From contig NZ_AP019697.1 in assembly GCF_007164725.1 (NCBI RefSeq), positions 1,222,001 to 1,286,000 of the forward strand: a stretch of 64,000 nucleotides of DNA, in the 5' to 3' direction. How positions within the stretch are numbered: the first letter of the stretch is position 1; each line of letters begins with the position of its first letter. The notes under the pieces are model-generated. The model was given only the letters and a program-made list of their open reading frames with translations. It searched no databases and was not told where the DNA came from. This document shows, piece by piece, positions 1 to 8,135 of the stretch. The DNA is from Dialister hominis (GTDB lineage Bacteria; Bacillota; Negativicutes; Veillonellales; Dialisteraceae). The position numbers and the translations under genes are program-made.

Positions 1-107
1 GATTCCAGGCTGATGTCATGATTGCAACAATCATTGTATTGATCATCATCGTACAGCTTATCCAGTTCATCGGAAGCACATGGTCAAGAAAGACCGACAA
101 ACGTTAA
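1..107 (+). CDS. metI: Methionine ABC transporter permease, C-terminal tail (partial)
   Basis: Only the last 34 codons are inside the window, in the frame beginning at base 3 and ending with TAA at 105-107. The peptide is a hydrophobic membrane segment (run of Ile/Val/Leu) followed by a short basic tail ending KTDKR, as expected for the final helix of a MetI-type permease. The assignment rests mainly on the MetQ gene that follows 77 bases downstream in the usual metN-metI-metQ order. The permease would form the inner-membrane channel for methionine uptake. Confidence 0.7.
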   Translation, partial: FQADVMIATIIVLIIIVQLIQFIGSTWSRKTDKR

Positions 108-184
108 TCACCGGAATGGATGGAATTATCCGTCAAATCCCATTTCCGGAATTATAAATTCAAAAGAGAAAGGAAGTTTTGCTT

Positions 185-1027
185 ATGTTAAAGAAACTGA
201 TTATCACCGGCCTTTGCGCACTCTCCGCAGCAGCAGTCATCACCGGCTGCGGTTCCGACGCTAAGCCGGCAGCATCCTCTGCCCAGTCTGCTCCTGCAGA
301 AAAGAAGGAAATTACGGTTGGTGCAACAGCCGGCCCGCACGCTGAGGTTGTTGAAGCAGCTGCCAAAGAAGCTGAAAAGAACGGCCTTAAGGTCAATGTA
401 AAGGAATTCTCTGACTACATTACCCCGGATCAGGCACTTGCTGACGGAGATCTTGATCTTGTAGTTTACCAGCATGAACCATTCCTGAACAACTTCAATA
501 AGCAGCACAACACAAACCTCGTTCCGATTGGAAAAGCCATCCTGATGCGCATGGGCATTTACTCCAACAAGTACAAGGATGTCAAGGATATTCCTGACGG
601 CGCTACCATTTCCATTCCTAACGATTCGACAAATGAAGGACGCGGACTCCAGCTTCTTGAAAAAGCCGGCCTGATCAAGCTCAAGGAAGGCGTAGGCATG
701 AAAGCTACTCCTGCAGACGTTACGGAAAACCCGAAGCATCTGAAATTCAATGAGCTGGAAGCCGCTCAGCTCCCAAGAAGCCTTGACGATGTTGCTGCTT
801 CTGTCATTACAATGAACTATGTCATGAGCGCAGGCCTGTCTCCAAAGGATCAGGGCATCTTCCTTGAATCCAAGGACACCCCGCTTGCTGTCATGATTAT
901 TGCTGCCAGAGATAAAGACAAGAATCAGCCTGCTTACAAGAAATTCGTACAGGCTTACCAGTCTGATGCAGTCAAGAAATTCATTGCAGAAAAATATAAA
1001 GGAACCATTGAACCAGCCTGGGATTAA
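185..1027 (+). CDS. metQ: D-methionine-binding lipoprotein MetQ
   Basis: This 280-residue protein is the substrate-binding lipoprotein of the MetNIQ methionine importer (NlpA/MetQ family). It opens with a lipoprotein signal: basic MLKK, a hydrophobic stretch and the lipobox ITGC, with the lipidated Cys at residue 22. The mature part carries the family signature region ITVGATAGPHAEV and a C-terminal NQPAYKKFVQAYQSD-like segment. I chose the ATG at 185 because AAGGAAG at 170-176 lies 8 bases upstream; an in-frame TTG at 179 is too close to it. It follows the metI tail and ends just before a strong terminator. Family assignment is firm; methionine as ligand is inferred from family and operon. 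Confidence 0.93.
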   Translation: MLKKLIITGLCALSAAAVITGCGSDAKPAASSAQSAPAEKKEITVGATAGPHAEVVEAAAKEAEKNGLKVNVKEFSDYITPDQALADGDLDLVVYQHEPFLNNFNKQHNTNLVPIGKAILMRMGIYSNKYKDVKDIPDGATISIPNDSTNEGRGLQLLEKAGLIKLKEGVGMKATPADVTENPKHLKFNELEAAQLPRSLDDVAASVITMNYVMSAGLSPKDQGIFLESKDTPLAVMIIAARDKDKNQPAYKKFVQAYQSDAVKKFIAEKYKGTIEPAWD

Positions 1028-1040
1028 TGGGTTTACCTCA

Positions 1041-1071
1041 AAGGATGATGCGCCTGCATCATCCTTTTTTA
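1041..1071 (+). terminator. Rho-independent terminator after metQ
   Basis: An 11-bp perfect stem (AAGGATGATGC pairing with GCATCATCCTT) with a 4-base loop is followed at once by a T run. It begins 14 bases after the metQ stop and closes the metNIQ operon. Confidence 0.9.
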
Positions 1072-1094
1072 TTGCAGGTCTCCTTTTGCTGTCT

Positions 1095-1124
1095 TTGACC
1101 TATTCATTCATGATATAGTTAATA
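1095..1124 (+). promoter_or_regulatory. Candidate promoter of the MFS gene
   Basis: TTGACC at 1095-1100 and TTAATA at 1119-1124 are separated by 18 bases and lie about 27 bases upstream of the MFS start. The -10 box is weak and TATAGT at 1114-1119 is an alternative, so the exact boxes are uncertain. Confidence 0.4.
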
Positions 1125-1150
1125 CGTAGACATCTTGCAAGGAGCTCCTT

Positions 1151-2353
1151 ATGAAAATTACAACCTTATTCCCTGCCCTGGGTGTAAAGAACTACAGAGT
1201 ATTCTGGATTACGCAGTGGATTGCGCTCATCGGTTTCTGGCTGCAGCTGACGACACAGCAGTGGCTCGTATATAAGATGACCGATTCTGCCTTTCTTTTA
1301 GGCCTTTTATCTGCATGCCAGTTCACCCCCTCCCTTCTATTCACACTGGGAACGGGGCTTTGGATCGATCATCACAACAAGAGAAAAATACTGATGGGAA
1401 CACAGTCCCTCTATATGCTGCAGGCACTTCTTTTAGGCCTGCTCCTTCTCTCCGGGCATGAAACGTATGGATGGCTTTTATTCTTTGCCTTTTTTCTGGG
1501 AACGATCGATGCCTTCGATATGCCTGCCCGCATGGCTTTCATGCCTGAATTGGTAGGAAAAGAAGCACTTCATAGTGCAGTCAGTTTGAACTCGACCAAT
1601 TTCAATATCACCAGAATAGTGGGCCCGCTGCTTGCCGCTTTTCTTCTGAACTATCTCTCTTACAGTGATATTTTCTTCCTTAATGCGGTTTCTCTCATCC
1701 CTATACTCTTTGCCTATGCCAAAATGAACGTGAATACTCCCGTCATTCAGGAAACCAATAAAAAACCGCTTCATGAAATCCGCGAGGGTATTTCCGAGGC
1801 ACGAAAGAATCCGATTATTTTCGGCAATCTTCTGGCAGCCGGAATCGTAAGCAGTCTGATCCTGAATATGGGTACTTACGGACCGCTCTTTGCAGACAGG
1901 GTACTTCACAAAGGACTTGATGGATTCGGATCCATTCTCTTTGCCGCAGGGGCCGGTTCCATGGCAAGCGGAATACTATCTGCCACATCCAGCACACATT
2001 ATTCACAGCGGTTCATATTTACTGCAGCCGGCTTATGCGGCCTTCTCCTTATGGCCGTCAGCTACATTTTCTGGACAATCCCAGCGCTTTTCATGTTCGC
2101 CCTGCTCGGTTTTGCTACCATTCTCTTCATGGTAAACTGCAATACGGCAATCCAGATGGCATCTCCCCCTGAATACCTGGGAAGAATCATGGGCCTTTAT
2201 ACCTTTGTATTCCTTGGGAGCGCACCATTTGGTTCTCTCCTCGTCAGTGCAATCATTGAGTACATGGGAACCTCTTTAGGACTTGCCATCGTAGGTCTTT
2301 TTGAAATCATACTTATACTGCTCACAGCAAAAACTTATTCCAAGCAAAAATAA
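1151..2353 (+). CDS. MFS transporter, MFS_3 (EntS-like) type
   Basis: The product is a 400-residue major facilitator with about 12 hydrophobic segments. The N-terminus (KNYRVFWITQWIALIGFWLQ) and the loop GLWIDHHNKRKIL after helix 2 match the MFS_3/DUF894 branch, which holds EntS-like exporters and many uncharacterised efflux proteins. The length is normal and the frame intact. GGAG at 1141-1144 precedes the ATG at 1151. It stands alone between the metQ terminator and the two-way terminator at 2561-2614. No substrate can be read from the sequence. Confidence 0.85.
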   Translation: MKITTLFPALGVKNYRVFWITQWIALIGFWLQLTTQQWLVYKMTDSAFLLGLLSACQFTPSLLFTLGTGLWIDHHNKRKILMGTQSLYMLQALLLGLLLLSGHETYGWLLFFAFFLGTIDAFDMPARMAFMPELVGKEALHSAVSLNSTNFNITRIVGPLLAAFLLNYLSYSDIFFLNAVSLIPILFAYAKMNVNTPVIQETNKKPLHEIREGISEARKNPIIFGNLLAAGIVSSLILNMGTYGPLFADRVLHKGLDGFGSILFAAGAGSMASGILSATSSTHYSQRFIFTAAGLCGLLLMAVSYIFWTIPALFMFALLGFATILFMVNCNTAIQMASPPEYLGRIMGLYTFVFLGSAPFGSLLVSAIIEYMGTSLGLAIVGLFEIILILLTAKTYSKQK

Positions 2354-2356
2354 AAA

Positions 2357-2606
2357 GGGGCTGTGACAAAATCCACTAAAGTGCTGACTTCTTTTCTCGA
2401 ACGAAGTTCGGTTTAAGGGTGTCGGAGCTCGCCCCGTAGGGGAGCTGGCGGCGGAGCCGACTGAGGAGGTTCATTTCCTTCGAGCGCAGCGAGGTTGTTT
2501 GGTATTCAGACCAAGTCAATGCTTATAAATGTTAGATAATCTTTTAACGGAATATCCCAATTGAAATAGGGCTGTGGCAAAATAATTAACCATTTTGTCA
2601 CAGCCC
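2357..2606. repeat. Repeat-like non-coding element with inverted ends and serial hairpins
   Basis: The MFS stop codon is followed by a 250-bp block with no credible gene. Its left end carries GGGCTGTGACAAAAT (2358-2372) and its right end the reverse complement (2592-2606). Between them lie GC-rich mini-palindromes: CGAAC/GTTCG at 2398-2410, AGCT-CCCC/GGGG-AGCT at 2426-2446, CGGC/GCCG at 2449-2459 and CCTTCG/CGAGG at 2477-2494. The base composition differs from the AT-rich spacers around it. This resembles a MITE or REP-type element, but mobility and copy number cannot be seen here. Confidence 0.5.
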
Positions 2607-2614
2607 TATTTCAA
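2561..2614. terminator. Bidirectional terminator between MFS gene and LPS operon
   Basis: A 23-bp inverted repeat (2561-2583 against 2592-2614, one mismatch that becomes a G-U pair) surrounds an 8-base loop. It carries A and T runs on the outer sides and sits between two convergent genes, so it can terminate both. The arm shares the GGGCTGTGACAAAAT motif with hairpins at 38012-38060 and 59648-59692. Confidence 0.85.
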
Positions 2615-2615
2615 T

Positions 2616-3689
2616 TTACAGATTTTCTGCTTTTTCTAATGCTTTCTCTCCTGCATCAATGACCCTATCCACACTGATTTCAGAAATAGGCACATAATTG
2701 CCTGATGCAATCGTTTTATTCACATGCTCGGGTCCCTCAGGCATATCCCATGAAGAAATTGCCTGTGAACAAGGTCCCAATGGATGATGGAACTTTGCAT
2801 TGCTCGGTCCGAACATGGAAATAGTCGGGATACCGCGGCTGTCTGCTACATACATGGGTCCGCTGTCATTGGTAAAGAAAATGGAGCAATGACCGGCCGC
2901 TGCAATAAATTCGCCCATGCTCAGATGGCCTGCCGCAATAACCGCTTTATCCCCGTGTTTCATAGAGGAAATAGCCTTCTGGATCAGCCCCAGCTCTGAC
3001 TTGACGCCAAAGAAAACCGGAATGAATCCCTTCTCAAAGAAATGATCAGCGACTTTCCCATAATTCTCAGCGGGCCAGTTCTTTTCCGGCGTAGAGCTTC
3101 CCACAGAAAATCCGGCCATTTTTGCATTCTGCGGCAATTTCTGCGACTGGAAAAATTCCCTGGCTTTGTCTTCCCAGTCACTGCAGGTATAGGTACGCAT
3201 TCCGCTGTGAGAAACATCTTTTACACCCAAAAGCTGCAGCACTCTAAGGTATTTGTCGACAGCATGAGAATTATACGTCTCAATCACGATCGGCTGATCC
3301 ATGAAGAAGTGATCGATACCTGTTCCCTCTTCTCCCGTCCAGTACTTGGGATGCATGGCAAGACCCATCAGCGTAGTCCTTGATGTCCCATGGAGAGCCA
3401 TCAGGACGTCCGGCTTCAATTTTCCAATTTGCCGCCCGATATTCCAGGTAGCCATAAGCCCCTTATCTTTTCCATTCCTGTCGACAGGAATAATTTCATC
3501 GATGTTGGGGTTGTACTTCACGGATTCCTGGAATCTGGAGTCCATGACAAGGACGATCCTGGAGCCTTCTGCTTCTCTTCTCAGCACTTCAAGAAAAGGA
3601 GTAATGGAAACCATGTCTCCAAAATACAGCATATACATAATAACAATCGTCTTGTTTTTCAAATCGACACGGCGGGCAGAGTTTTTCAT
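2616..3689 (-). CDS. Glycosyltransferase family 9 (heptosyltransferase-like)
   Basis: This 357-residue protein matches the ADP-heptose:LPS heptosyltransferase family GT9. It has an N-terminal FGDMVSITPFLEVLRRE segment, the family's donor-site region around FFTNDSGPMYVADSRGIPTISMFGPSN, and the usual two-lobed length. It would add heptose or a related sugar to the LPS inner core at the cytoplasmic face of the inner membrane. It overlaps the hldE stop by 4 bases (3686-3689), so it is co-translated with the enzyme that makes its likely donor. Which heptosyltransferase step it performs cannot be told. Confidence 0.88.
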   Translation of the reverse strand: MKNSARRVDLKNKTIVIMYMLYFGDMVSITPFLEVLRREAEGSRIVLVMDSRFQESVKYNPNIDEIIPVDRNGKDKGLMATWNIGRQIGKLKPDVLMALHGTSRTTLMGLAMHPKYWTGEEGTGIDHFFMDQPIVIETYNSHAVDKYLRVLQLLGVKDVSHSGMRTYTCSDWEDKAREFFQSQKLPQNAKMAGFSVGSSTPEKNWPAENYGKVADHFFEKGFIPVFFGVKSELGLIQKAISSMKHGDKAVIAAGHLSMGEFIAAAGHCSIFFTNDSGPMYVADSRGIPTISMFGPSNAKFHHPLGPCSQAISSWDMPEGPEHVNKTIASGNYVPISEISVDRVIDAGEKALEKAENL

Positions 3690-5146
3690 TGCTTTTCCCT
3701 TTTTATTTTCTTAATGACTCCTGTTGTTGAATAACCATCGACAAAGGGGAGAATTTCCACAGATCCTGCATATTGCCTTCCGGCAACTTCTTCTGCCTTA
3801 TAATCCCCGCCTTTGACAAGGATATCCGGTTTCAGATGGGTCAGAAGTTTTTCAGGAGTTTCTTCTCCAAAGACAACGACATCATCAACGCAGCGAAGAG
3901 CGGCAAGCATAAAGCTCCTGTCATTTTCACGGTTAACCGGACGGTCTTCCCCTTTGAGCATTTTGACTGAGTCATCGGAATTCAATCCCACAATCAGGTG
4001 GTCGCCAAGGGAAGCCGCCTTCTGCAGATAGGTGACATGGCCTCTGTGAAGGATATCGAAACATCCATTGGTAAATACAACGGTCTCTCCTCTTGCTTTC
4101 CAGAGATTTACCTTGTTTTCCGCTTCCTTCCACGTCAGAGGGAGGTAATCAAGGCGGACCGGCTCATTATCACGCCATGCATCAAGGACTTCTTTCCTTT
4201 CGACCTGATAAGTTCCTACATGTGAAACAGCGATGCCCGCTGCGCGGTTTGCAAGTTCCAATGTCGTTTCCATATCAATGCCAGCGGCTGCACAGGCAGC
4301 TGTAACAGCCATGACAGTATCTCCTGCGCCCGAAACATCAAAGACATCCTGCGCAACGGATGCTCTATGAATAGCCCCGCCATCCATAATGCAGGTGATT
4401 CCGCGCTCGGATCTTGTTACGAAGAGATATTTCAAGTGGAATTTCTCCCTGATCCTCTTTCCTTCCGCCTCTATGGGAGCGCTTTCATTAGGGATGCTCT
4501 TTCCGGCGCAGTCAGAAAGCTCTTTCAGATTAGGCGTGATTCCATAAGCGCCGTCATACTTTTCCCAATCACTGCCCTTAGGATCGACAAGAACAGGAAC
4601 ATTGTATTCATTGGCTTTCTTTATGATTTTCTGAGACAGTATGTCGTCGATCATTCCCTTGCCGTAATCAGAAATGACGACACAGTCCAGTCCCGCTTTT
4701 AAAAGCCCGCAAAGCCATTCCATAACGCTTTCGCATTCATCGTCAGTGAGCTTTCTGGTTCTTTCATAATCAAGCCTCATCATCTGCTGGCCTGCGCCCA
4801 GAATGCGTATTTTAGCTGTCGTCTGGTAATCATCAGACACAAGAATCCCATTAGAGTCAATTCCTGCATTTTTTAAAAGGTCAAGAAGCATTTTCCCATT
4901 CTGGTCATTCCCAACTATGCCGGAAACGAAAACCTGACAACCAAGTGATGCCAGATTGGCCGCTGTATTGGCAGCCCCGCCCGGCACGTTTCTTTCCCCT
5001 TTGACCAGATTGACCGGTACAGGCGCTTCAGGAGAGATGCGGTTCACGCTCCCTGTCACGTACTGATCCATCATTACATCACCGATTACGGCTGCCTTTA
5101 CTTTCAGAATATCTTCACTAAGAAATTTTTCTCCGTCTTGTCTCAT
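3686..5146 (-). CDS. hldE: Bifunctional heptose-7-phosphate kinase / heptose-1-phosphate adenylyltransferase
   Basis: The product (486 residues) makes ADP-heptose for LPS core synthesis. Residues about 1-320 form a PfkB/ribokinase-type kinase with the sugar-site PGGAANTAANLASLG segment and the catalytic SGAGDTVMA motif. Residues about 345-486 form a nucleotidyltransferase with FTNGCFDILHRGH. Both halves are full length, as in E. coli HldE. GGGGA lies 5 bases before the ATG at 5146. It is third in a four-gene surface-sugar operon. GmhA, GmhB and HldD are not in the window. Presence of the gene is good evidence for a diderm LPS-bearing cell. Confidence 0.95.
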   Translation of the reverse strand: MRQDGEKFLSEDILKVKAAVIGDVMMDQYVTGSVNRISPEAPVPVNLVKGERNVPGGAANTAANLASLGCQVFVSGIVGNDQNGKMLLDLLKNAGIDSNGILVSDDYQTTAKIRILGAGQQMMRLDYERTRKLTDDECESVMEWLCGLLKAGLDCVVISDYGKGMIDDILSQKIIKKANEYNVPVLVDPKGSDWEKYDGAYGITPNLKELSDCAGKSIPNESAPIEAEGKRIREKFHLKYLFVTRSERGITCIMDGGAIHRASVAQDVFDVSGAGDTVMAVTAACAAAGIDMETTLELANRAAGIAVSHVGTYQVERKEVLDAWRDNEPVRLDYLPLTWKEAENKVNLWKARGETVVFTNGCFDILHRGHVTYLQKAASLGDHLIVGLNSDDSVKMLKGEDRPVNRENDRSFMLAALRCVDDVVVFGEETPEKLLTHLKPDILVKGGDYKAEEVAGRQYAGSVEILPFVDGYSTTGVIKKIKREKQ

Positions 5147-5192
5147 GGTTCCCCTGCCAAAATCAAATACAAACTATGTTTCCTATATTATC

Positions 5193-6371
5193 TCATTGCT
5201 CTTTTATGCATTCTTTAATGAGCTTGTCCCAGGAATCCCACACCACTTCCGGTGCATATGGTTTCATTGATTCTCTCGCTCCCGTTCCCAGTTTCCTTCT
5301 AAGTTCGCTGTCCTTCATCAAGGATGCCAGTGCTTTTGAGAACGCTTCTGCCCCGTCAGGAACAAGAAATCCATTGACCTGATCCTTGATGAGTTCATTG
5401 ACGGAAGAGCAGGATGCAAAGCCTACTGCCGGAATTCCAACGCCCATCGATTCAGAAAGCGCCAAAGGGAAACCTTCATGATGGCTTGGGAATGCAAATA
5501 TATCTGCTTCCTGCCAGACTTTTCCCATATTCTTCGTAGTGCCGCGCAAGTGGACACGGTCCTGCAGTCCATTTTTGGATATGAGGCTTTTCACCATAGT
5601 TACATACGCTTTATCGTAAGTATCCCCACAGATGTCCACTTCCCAGTCGGGAAATTCCTGAGCAATTTTCGAAAAGGCTTCTATTAAAATATGCTGCCTC
5701 TTCGTCCTGCCTGTCACTCTTCCTACATTGACGATTTTGTGAACTTTCCTTTCCTGTCCGGGATCCACCTCCAAATGCGGGATATTTACAGAATTGGGAA
5801 TATGCACAAAGCGATCGTAATCCAGGTATTTTTCTGCTTTTTCTATAAATGAAGGCATGAGTACCTGAATGAAGCGGCTTTTTTCAAGAGCCCTTTTTTC
5901 TTTCTCCGGTGAATGGAGGAATATTTCATCCGGATCATTGTGAAGCATGGAAATCACGGGAATTTCAGTATCCAGCCCTTCAAGAAGAAGACGGCCTGTC
6001 GGTTCCCTGAAGGAAACGATTACATGAGGTTTTGCCAGTTCAAGGACTCTTTTCATCTGAGGCTTTGCCTGGTTAAAAATACTGTAATTCCTGTTTCTTG
6101 CAGCTTCCTTGCTAAAAGCGCGGGCAATTTCCCTTGCTGCCTTGGAAAACAAGCCGGCATGAATTTCAGTCATTCCTTCCATTTTGAACAAGTTATAGAG
6201 TTTAACGCCCTCAGGAAGAGGATAGAAAGGATCCCCGCTCTTTTCATCAGCCATCACGACAGAAACCGTATATCCTCTGTCTTTCATTGCAGCTGCCATC
6301 CTCGATAAGACATGCTCGATGCCGCCGCTGTATCCTACAAATTTATGCAGATCCGCAAGTAAAAGATTCAC
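5193..6371 (-). CDS. Glycosyltransferase family 4
   Basis: This is a GT4-type (GT-B fold) glycosyltransferase. It has an N-terminal GYSGGIEHVLSRMAAAM acceptor-side motif, the hinge region KIVNVGRVTGRTKRQHILIEAF, and the C-terminal donor motif FAFPSHHEGFPLALSESMGVGIPAVGF with the E-x7-E pair. The Shine-Dalgarno GAGGAGGT ends about one base before an ATG at 6377 but 6 bases before GTG at 6371. I therefore prefer the GTG start (392 residues). It lies between a nucleotide-sugar epimerase and hldE, so it probably works on LPS or another surface glycan. Donor and acceptor sugars are unknown. Confidence 0.85.
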   Translation of the reverse strand: MNLLLADLHKFVGYSGGIEHVLSRMAAAMKDRGYTVSVVMADEKSGDPFYPLPEGVKLYNLFKMEGMTEIHAGLFSKAAREIARAFSKEAARNRNYSIFNQAKPQMKRVLELAKPHVIVSFREPTGRLLLEGLDTEIPVISMLHNDPDEIFLHSPEKEKRALEKSRFIQVLMPSFIEKAEKYLDYDRFVHIPNSVNIPHLEVDPGQERKVHKIVNVGRVTGRTKRQHILIEAFSKIAQEFPDWEVDICGDTYDKAYVTMVKSLISKNGLQDRVHLRGTTKNMGKVWQEADIFAFPSHHEGFPLALSESMGVGIPAVGFASCSSVNELIKDQVNGFLVPDGAEAFSKALASLMKDSELRRKLGTGARESMKPYAPEVVWDSWDKLIKECIKEQ

Positions 6372-6395
6372 GGACATACCTCCTCTATTAAGTGA

Positions 6396-7379
6396 TTATT
6401 CCTTATGATAATAATTTTTATACCACTTGGCGAATGCGGCAAGTCCCTCCTCCAAGGTGGTCGACGGATGGAATCCGAAATCTTTTTCCAGATCATCAAT
6501 ATCAGCATACGTCTGATACACGTCTCCCATCTGCATGGGCAGGTACTCTTTTTCCGCTTTTCTCCCGATGGCATCTTCCAGAATTTCAATGAATTTCATC
6601 AGCCTGACCGGGTGATTGTTGCCGATATTATAAACCTTGAACGGGTCATGCTCTTCGTTGAGCTTCGGCGGATGGTTCAGCATATGGGAAATCCCTTCTA
6701 CGATATCATCTACATAGGTGAAATCGCGAAGCATATCTCCGTTATTATAAACCTGAATCGTCTCGCCGTTGAAAATCTTATTGGCAAACTTGAAGTAAGC
6801 CATATCCGGCCTGCCAAAAGGTCCGTAAACCGTAAAGAAACGAAGCCCGGTAGCAGGAATCCTGTAGAGGTGGGAATACGTATATGCCATAAGCTCGTCA
6901 GACTTTTTCGTTGCCGCATAAAGGCTGATTGGGCGGTCCGTCGGGTCATTGACCGAGAATGGAACTTTTTCCTGATTTCCGTAAATCGAAGAACTCGATG
7001 CAAAAAGAAGATGCTTTACCGGATAGTGGCGGCAAGCTTCCAGGATGTTGAAGAAACCCACGATGTTGGACTGTATATACGAATCCGGATGATCGATGCT
7101 GTAGCGGACTCCGGCCTGTGCGGCAAGATTAACGACAATAGCAGGTTTTATCTCTTCGAAGAGGTGGAATACCATGTCCTTATCGGCCAGGTCTCCCTTT
7201 ATGAAACGATAGTCCTGTCCTGATTCCTCAAGATCCCTGACACGATCTTCCTTAAGCTTTGGATCATAGTAATCATTCATGTTGTCATATCCGACAACAT
7301 TGTATCCATCCTTAAGCAGACGTTTGCTTAAATGATATCCAATAAACCCGGCTCCGCCGGTCACAAGAATCGTATCCAT
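6396..7379 (-). CDS. NAD-dependent nucleotide-sugar epimerase (UDP-glucuronate 4-epimerase type)
   Basis: This extended short-chain dehydrogenase of 327 residues has the Rossmann motif TGGAGFIGYHL at about residues 7-17 and the SSSSIYG region. Its catalytic YAATK (Tyr-x3-Lys) lies in PISLYAATKKSDELMAYTYSHLY. NDYYDPKLKEDR after the first strands and LRFFTVYGPFGRPDMAYFKF are typical of UDP-glucuronate 4-epimerases, which make UDP-galacturonate for LPS or capsule. AGGAGA precedes the ATG at 7379. It heads the LPS operon. The precise sugar is inferred from family resemblance only; a general UDP-sugar epimerase is the alternative. Confidence 0.85.
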   Translation of the reverse strand: MDTILVTGGAGFIGYHLSKRLLKDGYNVVGYDNMNDYYDPKLKEDRVRDLEESGQDYRFIKGDLADKDMVFHLFEEIKPAIVVNLAAQAGVRYSIDHPDSYIQSNIVGFFNILEACRHYPVKHLLFASSSSIYGNQEKVPFSVNDPTDRPISLYAATKKSDELMAYTYSHLYRIPATGLRFFTVYGPFGRPDMAYFKFANKIFNGETIQVYNNGDMLRDFTYVDDIVEGISHMLNHPPKLNEEHDPFKVYNIGNNHPVRLMKFIEILEDAIGRKAEKEYLPMQMGDVYQTYADIDDLEKDFGFHPSTTLEEGLAAFAKWYKNYYHKE

Positions 7380-7432
7380 AACAATCTCCTATCCTTTATC
7401 ATTCTATGAACATGCATCGTCCATATTGTTTT

Positions 7433-7441
7433 ATTATACCA
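7433..7441 (-). promoter_or_regulatory. Extended -10 promoter of the LPS operon
   Basis: On the minus strand TGGTATAAT forms a perfect extended -10 box about 55 bases upstream of the epimerase start. No good -35 lies at the right distance; TTGACC sits only 12 bases away. Confidence 0.5.
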
Positions 7442-7485
7442 AATCCACTGGGTCAAGGTACAAAGGAAATCAGGGATTAATCCCC

Positions 7486-8076
7486 TCAATTTCCCCAAAC
7501 TTTGATAGCAGCTTCTGCCATGAGTTCCTGTCCCTTCTCGTTAGGATAAACCCCGTCAACATAATAATCATCGTCAAAGGGAATCACTTTTGAAAAATCA
7601 ATCACCCGTACGTCAAGGCTCTGTGCCAGTTCCTTTAAGAAGGAAATATACGTCCTGTAATCTTCCTGATTGGCATCATAGGAAAATTCCGACTGCCATC
7701 CTGCCTCAACGCTTGCGCGTGTTACCTGAGGCGGGATGGCAATCGTCAGCGGCAGGCTGGCTGCTATATGTGAAATCCCCCTTTCCATATTCTTTTCAAG
7801 GGAAGAAAGCCTTATTCTGCACAGCAAATCATTGGTTCCGCCCATGATGAAAATTTCATCCTGACTTCCGGCTCTCTCAAGAAAAAATTCTGCCTTTTGA
7901 AGGATATCTGATGACAGGGAGCCGCAGGATCCAAAATTCCTGAACCTGATGCCATGTATTTCCCTGGTAGCAATCTCAAGCCAGTACCTGCCCTTCCTTA
8001 GTCCGAACCCTTCAGTCAGGCTGTCACCGAAGCAATTCATGAATAAAGGCGCCTGCCCTTTCCATCGATCTTCCAT
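7486..8076 (-). CDS. SGNH/GDSL-family hydrolase, atypical active site
   Basis: The protein (196 residues from ATG at 8076) has three blocks of the SGNH esterase/lipase family: GDSLTEG with the nucleophile Ser, the GSCGS glycine block and GGTND with the oxyanion Asn. The fourth block, normally DxxHP, reads DGVYPN, so Tyr replaces the catalytic His. An in-frame ATG at 8130 lies inside the acrB terminator hairpin and lacks a ribosome site. The ATG at 8076 follows AAGAGTG and is preferred; ATG at about 8040 is also possible. No signal peptide is seen. The substrate is unknown and activity is uncertain. Confidence 0.75.
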   Translation of the reverse strand: MEDRWKGQAPLFMNCFGDSLTEGFGLRKGRYWLEIATREIHGIRFRNFGSCGSLSSDILQKAEFFLERAGSQDEIFIMGGTNDLLCRIRLSSLEKNMERGISHIAASLPLTIAIPPQVTRASVEAGWQSEFSYDANQEDYRTYISFLKELAQSLDVRVIDFSKVIPFDDDYYVDGVYPNEKGQELMAEAAIKVWGN

Positions 8077-8091
8077 ATTCACTCTTGTGTA

Positions 8092-8128
8092 TAAAAAAGA
8101 CTGCAGCCCATGAATGAACTGCAGTCTC
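8092..8128 (-). terminator. Rho-independent terminator after acrB
   Basis: On the minus strand AGACTGCAG pairs perfectly with CTGCAGTCT across a 12-base loop and is followed by TTTTTT. It starts 8 bases after the acrB stop and precedes the true start of the SGNH gene. Confidence 0.85.
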
Positions 8129-8135
8129 ATTTAAA

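Noticed and set aside
7470-7486. GGGATTAATCCC palindrome after the SGNH gene as a terminator
   Set aside because: The stem is short and no T run follows on the minus strand.
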